A stretch of DNA of 64,000 bases from Proliferodiscus dingleyae (taxonomy: Eukaryota; Ascomycota; Leotiomycetes; Helotiales; Lachnaceae): NCBI GenBank assembly GCA_003988795.1, contig QYAK01000022.1, positions 124,001-188,000 of the forward strand, in the 5' to 3' direction. The notes below the pieces were generated by a model that saw nothing but the letters and a program-made list of their open reading frames with translations, did not search any database and was not told the DNA's origin. This document shows positions 57,611 to 64,000 of the stretch, piece by piece. A program made the position numbers and the translations under genes. Positions within the stretch are counted from its first letter, which is position 1, and each line of letters begins with the position of its first letter.

Positions 57611-58761
57611 TATGCTTATGAAAACGTGGCACATAAATCTGCGCTGGTTGCTTTGCCGGAGGCGTTCTAGGTCGGAGACAAAAGGAATAGAGATGGCGTT
57701 TGCGGACGGTGGGAGGATACCAAAAAGAGCGTGTTCACGAATTGGCGAGGCCACATCTTGTACTATACAGAAGTATGTACAAACTCTACGAAGCTCATAA
57801 GAGCAATGAGATCCGCTCTTGTCCAGATATTTAAATTGTTGCCCAGTATACCCCTAGTGCAGGGTTGAAATATCTTGATATGATATAGTATATATCATGA
57901 CCGAGCGGTGGAAAATCGTGCTTTCCGGTCCAAGTGACTTCTGCGTCCTGGCATCTGTGGACATAAGCTCTATACACAATATTCTACCAACGTGCTTTTA
58001 GCAACAGACAAAAGACAAAATTTGAACTTCAAGCAGTTTACTGAAGTTGTCGCAATATCCGATAACTAAGGGAAGTGGGCCGTTATAGTAGAGCCGCATC
58101 AGCCTGGGGCCGTTGATGGGTCCTCGGCGGACCCAGCCTACTTGAGTAGATCCTCCTATCTCTTGGCGCTACAGCGCTGTACTAGCATTTGCGCTCGAGC
58201 CAGATCTATGGATCTATCTCTCTATCTACATCACAGGAGATAAGGGGCAGAAAGGGCTGAGATATCTGGAGAGTATATAGGAGATAGTCACATGCATGCG
58301 CGCGCATCTGAGTGCTTGAACGGTAGGGGGGGAGTTGACTTCTCGGCAGACGCAAGGAACCGGATTCCATGCCTGCTTGTGCTTGTGCTTGTGCATCGGA
58401 TTGTGCTGTATCGATGCGATGGCGCAGGATCTGGGGAGTAACAACCTGAGCCTGGTGGACTGTGCGTACTGTCTTGTCTTGTACCGTACAGGGTTTATGT
58501 TCTTCCGGGATATGAGAATCCTCCGCTTCCACTTCATCCTCCGCCCTCGCCCCATGTATTTTGCATGTCATCTGGAGAGGGGAGAGAGGAGAGGCAGCTA
58601 GGTGCAAGAGGGGTAGTTGGAATGACTGGATTAACTGGGTGAACAGGCGCAACACCAATGGATCTGGTGGATCCGAAGTCCATCCGTACTAAGTAGTGTG
58701 TGTGTAGTGCATGCAACATTACGAGGGGGGCCAAATGCCGGGTGACAGACAGGACAGGCTC

Positions 58762-58785
58762 TACAGTACAGTACAGTACAGTACA
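58762..58785. repeat. (TACAG)n microsatellite
   Basis: Four complete units and a partial fifth. Confidence 0.9.
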
Positions 58786-58805
58786 ATTACTCCAGTTGAA
58801 GTCAC

Positions 58806-58853
58806 ATCTCCCATCTCCCATCTCCCATCTCCCCTCTCCCCTCTCCCCTCTCC
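58806..58853. repeat. 7-bp tandem repeat, two unit types
   Basis: Four copies of ATCTCCC are followed directly by almost three copies of CTCTCCC. A single-base change has been spread through half of the array, as expected from slippage. Confidence 0.9.
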
Positions 58854-59275
58854 AGGCGGGGGACCCCTTGTGATCCTTCCAGGGCAACCCAACGAGGCGC
58901 CGAAGCCAGCAGGAGATTTAGTAATTTCATGAACTCTATGGGACTCAAACAACAACGAACTTGGCAGGTGGCGGCCTGGCTGCGCTGTGGTCGCCCTGTG
59001 TGATCGAGCTGATTGGCGAGACGGTCCAGTGGCCAGAGATGATCCGCGTCATTCAGCAGGCGAATGGGATCCTCCCTCACCAGGCCCTCACCATGTCGCA
59101 CGCCACCCCGGTACCTTGCCGGAGATGGCCACCGCAGAGTGTAATGTCGCATCTCAATGCATGTGGCAGGCCAGGTACCAGTTAGAGCAGGTCAACAGAT
59201 CGATAACACTCATTCGGCCCAGTTCCCGGTGCAGCGCAGCGTGGTGCAGACCCAGACTATCAACCCTATTGCCCT

Positions 59276-59284
59276 TTATATAAG
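59276..59284 (+). promoter_or_regulatory. TATA box of ceramidase gene
   Basis: TTTATATAAG ends only about 15 bp before the first in-frame ATG (59300). Transcription should begin 25-60 bp after the TATA box, so that ATG is probably not in the mRNA and the next ones (59351, 59369) are better starts. Confidence 0.55.
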
Positions 59285-59350
59285 TGATCGAGGGGAGCCA
59301 TGGCTTCCAAATCCCCGTTTCGTCCGTTACGGCTACTCAATAGCGAGCGC

Positions 59351-62183
59351 ATGCCAGTCCTCGCCGCCATGTCTGCTTCCACCGGCCCAAGATACGCGCC
59401 TCTACCAGGCCAGGAGAAGGATGCTGTTGATGTCGAAGTCACGCCTCTACGACCTAGGTCGTCAAGATGGTACAATATGGCTCTCATAGCTGTGGTTGGC
59501 TTGGCATCATTTCTCTCGATCTGGGCTTTCGTGCCTTCAGCCAAGACCTGGACTTCTTCAGCAACTGCGCAAGAACAGACCGGAAGCCCAGACGAATTAC
59601 ATGACTACCTGGCAAGGGCCACGGGAGATCAGTATCTTCTTGGTGTAGGAAAGGGCGACATCACGGGGTGAGCTTTCCTCCTAAATATATTTGCTGCAAC
59701 CTGAAACTGACGTACTGCCAGACCAGTCGTTGAATTAAATTTCATGGGCTATGCCAGTTTGGCGCAGATAGGTGCGTTCGCCACTCCAGGAGTCTCTCAC
59801 AGGGCGTGACAAATATGTCACGAGTCCTTTCTCTATTTGACTCAAAATGTCTTTCAACTCTGTAGCTGTCTTGCAATTGTCTCAGCTCAGTTTCTGCGTC
59901 ATGTGATACTTACTGCGATGCATAGGCACTGGACTACGGCAGAGAATATATTCCCGTGCCTTCATCGTTGGCAATACCGAAACGTCTGCTGACCGTTTTG
60001 TGTATCTGGTCCTCGATACCCAATCTGGAGACACGGCCATCCGGAATGGAATCCTAGAGGGTCTAGCCGCTTTGGGATCCGACTACTCTGTATACACGCA
60101 GAACAATGTTGCTGTCACTGGAACTCACCAGCATTCTGGTCCGGGTGCTTGGCTGAACTACTTGCTACCTCAAATCACATCCCTCGGGTTCTCTCCTCAG
60201 AGCTATCAAGCAATTGTTGACGGCGCTGTCCTTTCTATCCAGAGAGCACACGAGAGCTTGACCCCTGGCTATCTCGATTATGCCGACACAAACGTCACAG
60301 ACGCCAATATTAATCGAAGTCTTTGGGCGTACCTCGCGAATCCTGCGTCTGAGCGAGCACAATATGCCGATGATACTGACAAGACTATCACTATGCTCCG
60401 CTTCAAACGTGCATCAGATGGTCTCAACACTGGGATACTTGCATGGTAAGCTTCTCATACATACGTTCCGTCTGTCATCGTTCAGAGAGTATTGTACCTC
60501 AATGACCACGATGATTCTGCATGACATCTCCTTGTTCAGCATATTGCTGGTACTAATTTCTACTAGGCACAGCGTTCACGGAACATCTATGCTGGAGAAC
60601 AACACCCATGTGACTGGGGGTTTGCAACCCCTCCCTGTATAGTGAGCAGTAGCTGACAGACGTTTCCAGATAATAAAGGTCTCAGCTCTTATTTGTTCGA
60701 GCAAGCAATGAAGAATGATTCAACCGCAGCTCCTGGATTTGTGGCTGCATTTAGTCAGAGCAGCGTGGGAGATACTACACCAAATGTGCTCGGAGCTTGG
60801 TGTGACGATGGCTCAGGACAGATGTGCACCTTGGAGAACAGCACATGTGCGGGAAAGAGCGAGAACTGTCATGGAAGAGGTAAGATGGAGCCGAACAGGG
60901 CCCATCCTATGAGTTTATGCTAATCACTATCGTAGGTCCTGAGTTTCAAAAGCTTGATCTTGGTGTGTCCAGTTGTTATGAAATTGGTCGCAGAGTCTAT
61001 GCTGCTTCCAAAGCCCTTTATGTAAGATGAAGACACTTTGTACTGTCCTATTTGAGTACTAAACGGATCGCAGGACTCCTTTGATAGCGTTGCAACGCCG
61101 GTCACAGACCCAAGTGTAAAAGCTTATCATACTTTCAACGACATGTCGTACTATAACTTTACACTTCCCAACGGGACAGCGGCACAAACATGTCCTGCTG
61201 CTCTGGGCTATTCTTTTGCAGCAGGTACAAGTGATGGCCCCGGTGCATTTGACTTCACTCAGAGCGACAATGACACCAACTCTCAAAACCCACTCTGGGT
61301 CATTGTTTCTGGGGTCATTAAAGAACCTGGTCCACAGCAGAAGGCTTGCCAGAGCCCCAAACCTATTCTCCTGGATGTCGGCGAGCTCAGCACACCCTAT
61401 GCATGGTCTCCCAACATCATTGATGTGCAGAGTCTCCGAGTGGGTCAGCTCATTATGATCATTAGTCCCAGCGAGGCAACCACCATGTCTGGTCGACGCT
61501 GGAAAGACACCGTTTCTGCGGCGGCAACAAATGGATCTATTACTAAGAGCACACCGAAAGTCGTTCTGGGTGGACCTGCCAACACATATGCCCACTACTT
61601 AGCCACAAGAGAAGAATACGGGATCCAACGTTACGAAGGAGCTTCGACTCTTTATGGCCCCAATGAGCTGGATGCTTACATTTATCTTTCAACCAGCAAC
61701 ATCCAGTATCTTGCAGCAAATTCGAGCTCCTCGCCAGCTCCTGGCCCAACACCCCCGGATAATCGCAAGAACTCACTTGATCTGATAACCCCCGTCGTCT
61801 ACGACACTCCCAAGATCGGTTCCTCTTTTGGCGACGTGATCACTCAGCCAAACGCCACTTACGCCCGAGGTGCCGTCGTCAATACCACTTTTGTCGGTGC
61901 TAATCCCCGCAACAACCTCCGTCTAGAAGGAACATTCTCCGCCGTGGAGCAGTCTGTCAATGGCAACTGGACCACTGTGAGGGACGACAGCGACTGGTTC
62001 TTGGTGTATACTTGGACAAGAGATGATAGTGTTCTGGGGACGAGCCATGTGGTATTGAGCTGGGAAACTGAGAGTTATGCGGAGCCTGGCACATATAGGG
62101 TTCGGTACAACGGTGATTCGAAGAATGTTCTTGGAACGGTCACGGCATTTACAGGAGTTAGTAATAGTTTCACCCTTGTTTGA
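59351..62183 (+). CDS. neutral ceramidase
   Basis: Seven exons (59351-59667, 59722-59771, 59926-60445, 60567-60619, 60670-60879, 60936-61021, 61074-62183) encode about 781 aa. The enzyme hydrolyses ceramide to sphingosine and fatty acid at neutral pH. Family blocks are GVGKGDITGPVVELNFMGYA, LRQRIYSRAF, GTHQHSGPGAW (zinc His cluster), HSVHGTSM, AAFSQSSVGDTTPN, GPANTYAHYLATREEYGIQRYEG and the C-terminal immunoglobulin-like domain. A single hydrophobic segment near the N-terminus (MALIAVVGLASFLSIWAF) acts as a signal anchor, so the enzyme is likely type II membrane-bound or secreted after cleavage, with many NxS/T sites. The frame is open to an earlier ATG at 59300, but the TATA box is too close. 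MSASTGPRYAPL (59369) is another good candidate start. Confidence 0.94.
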
Positions 62184-62608
62184 AGGATATTGTATGTTAT
62201 GTCACACTATCGAACTAGGACCGAAGTGTATAGCTATATATCTGTAAATAATGAATTCTGGTATTTTGTTCTTACTATGTGCCTGACCGGTAGATTCTGC
62301 TTAATGCGCAACTAAGCTGCAACATAAATTAAATGATGGGGATACCCAGGCTACAAGAACTCCTGGAACTCTTTTGGCTCTGTCTCTGCATCAAGTGGCT
62401 GTATTTAGGTATCTCAGGATGAACTCAATTCTCTATATAACATCATTTTTTTAAATTAAGAAAGTTAGCTATGTCATTGGGCAAAGAGTACGAGGGCCAA
62501 CGATTAAGGAAGGCGGTGAGTGAACCCCATTCGGCAGAAAACAAAATTTACCCCTCCACCAAGTCCTCCACTCTATCGCAACTTCACTCCAGTTCCCACA
62601 GCCAAAAC
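62184..62608. other. intergenic, ceramidase / HGH1
   Basis: About 425 bp holding the ceramidase 3' UTR and the HGH1 promoter; nothing else seen. Confidence 0.5.
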
Positions 62609-63974
62609 ATGCCCACAGAATTGGAAGAAGTACGTCCAATCAAGCTTTGATTTTGGGACCATGCTAATTTGTTGACAGCTAGTAGATTTCATATCTCACG
62701 GTAATACACAGATCCGACAAATTGGTCAGTCTTTCGGATACCCCGCTATGGGCACAACTAATTCACGCTTCAGCCGTCGAGAACCTTGTTCCATACTCCC
62801 TCTCTCAGCCTGCGATCTTCAAGACGAATGAACTTTTACCAATAAAAGATTTGAAGGTGCTAGTGAGAGATTACGAAGTGTGTAGGCCTTGGAAAGATGC
62901 GGTGGTGCTCGACTGACGAGACGGAAAGAAAATAGCCAAAGATGCAATTACAATACTCGTAAATTTGTCGACAGACAGGGAGATTCTGGAGAATCTCACG
63001 ACGGATCAAGAATTTATCAATACGATCCTCGAACGCATAGTAGTATGTCAGTCCTCCGTCCGCGAAATCTGCTTGTCTCCTTATGGCTCCTGACTATTCA
63101 TCTACTCCAGAACTCCTCTGAGCCAAATTCAAACCTCCTCTGCATGCTCCTGGCAAATCTCGCCAAACACCCATCCTTGATATCCCTCCTTTCGCTCACG
63201 CGTCCGGCGCCATCTGCCCTCCAATCCAACAGCCTCGCCATAAACCAGCTACTAGATCTCTTTGTCAAAGGCGCAGACGGATCATACAACTCTTCCGCAA
63301 ACTATGACTACCTCTCCTATCTCTTCGCCGATCTAGCCAACCACGCCTCAGGCCGCTCCTACTTCCTCAAGCCTCAAGACTACGACAACATCATCCCCCT
63401 CACAAAACTAATCGTCTTTACGGAGCATGGCTCCGCGATAAGACGCAAAGGCGTAGCGTCGACCATAAAAAACACCGCCTTCGAGGTCGCCTCCCACCCC
63501 GCCTTCCTATCTTCAGATGACATCGATATCCTACCCTACCTTCTCCTACCACTCACAGGCAGCGAGGAATACGCTGAAGAGGAATTAGAGCACATGTTAC
63601 CAGACCTACAGCTTCTGCCACCTGATAAGGCTCGCGAGAGCGATGCGAGGATCGTGGAGACGCATGTAGAGACACTTACTCTGCTAAGTACGACGAAGGA
63701 TGGAAGGGGCGAGCTGAGGGACGCGGGGGCGTATTATGTTGTTCGGGAGACGCATCTGAAAGTTGAAGATGAGGGGGTCAGGGAGGCGTGTGATAGGCTT
63801 GTGCAGGTGTTGATGAGAGAGGAGGAGGGAGAGGAGGAGAATGCGGTGGAAAATGGTGCGCGTCAGATAGAAGCGGCGGAGGCAGTAGATGGTGGTGAGG
63901 GGCCAGGAGGGAAGTTGGTGGAGATCGATGATGAAGATGAGGATGATGAGGATGATAAGATAGTAGAAGTGTAA
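62609..63974 (+). CDS. HGH1: HGH1, armadillo-type chaperone for eEF2
   Basis: Five exons (62609-62629, 62679-62724, 62774-62877, 62929-63042, 63111-63974) with introns of 49-68 nt encode 382 aa. The first exon is 21 nt (MPTELEE). Spliced, it gives MPTELEELVDFISHGNTQIR and IAVENLVPYS, then KIAKDAITILVNLS, and the DUF383/DUF384 blocks: LLCMLLANLAKHP, YLSYLFADLANHASGRSYFL, VFTEHGSAIRRKGVASTIKN, EEYAEEELEHMLPDLQLLPP and AYYVVRETHLKVEDEGVREACDRLV. A long acidic tail closes the protein. Yeast and human HGH1 assist folding of elongation factor 2 with the TRiC chaperonin. The 5' splice site of intron 4 (GTATGT at 63043) could also be read three bases upstream. Confidence 0.94.
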
Positions 63975-64000
63975 TGATATTAGAAAGCTGTTCTTATGAT

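Larger units (their letters stand above)
57611..59299. other. long intergenic region with simple repeats
   Basis: 1.7 kb without a recognised gene. Short frames (for example 58206-58658 minus, 58335-58601 plus) have no family match. The right part carries two microsatellites and the ceramidase promoter. Confidence 0.5.

Overview
The window is nuclear DNA of a filamentous ascomycete (Pezizomycotina). The evidence is short GT-AG introns, mostly 44-90 nt, and families largely restricted to these fungi: a HET protein, a Helo-like/NACHT/ankyrin receptor, Zn2Cys6 regulators, a cutinase and a GPI-anchored GH18 chitinase. A leotiomycete-like species is my impression only. I reconstructed 24 protein genes, 21 of them spliced, by joining frames at consensus splice sites and checking that phase and family motifs continue across each junction. 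I saw no rRNA, tRNA or CRISPR array.

Layout. 1-5.4 kb has no recognisable gene. 5.4-16.6 kb holds two cell-surface genes (a Ser/Thr-rich secreted protein and a GPI chitinase) around a divergent housekeeping pair (Hsm3-type proteasome chaperone and RNA polymerase III subunit Rpc31). A 222-bp inverted-repeat element follows the chitinase. 17-24.3 kb holds splicing factor Bud13/Cwc26, a small conserved Rossmann-like protein, an HD hydrolase and a flavocytochrome b2-type dehydrogenase that ends in a peroxisomal-type tripeptide. 25.4-31.5 kb holds a cutinase, a HET protein, a divergent Rab GTPase and the R-SNARE YKT6.

32-46 kb is an accessory block. It has an aromatic amino acid decarboxylase, a Fungal_trans protein with no zinc cluster, a Zn2Cys6 factor, an ARO8-type aminotransferase and a second Zn2Cys6 factor. 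Two PLP enzymes of overlapping substrate class with three regulator-like genes suggest a small aromatic amine or amino acid module; this is inference.

47.1-53.8 kb is one large NLR-type receptor with two reading-frame breaks. It is followed by a decayed medium-chain reductase pseudogene and a five-exon DUF427 gene with an 11-nt microexon. 56.4-64 kb returns to housekeeping genes: NSE1 (SMC5/6 complex), neutral ceramidase and HGH1.
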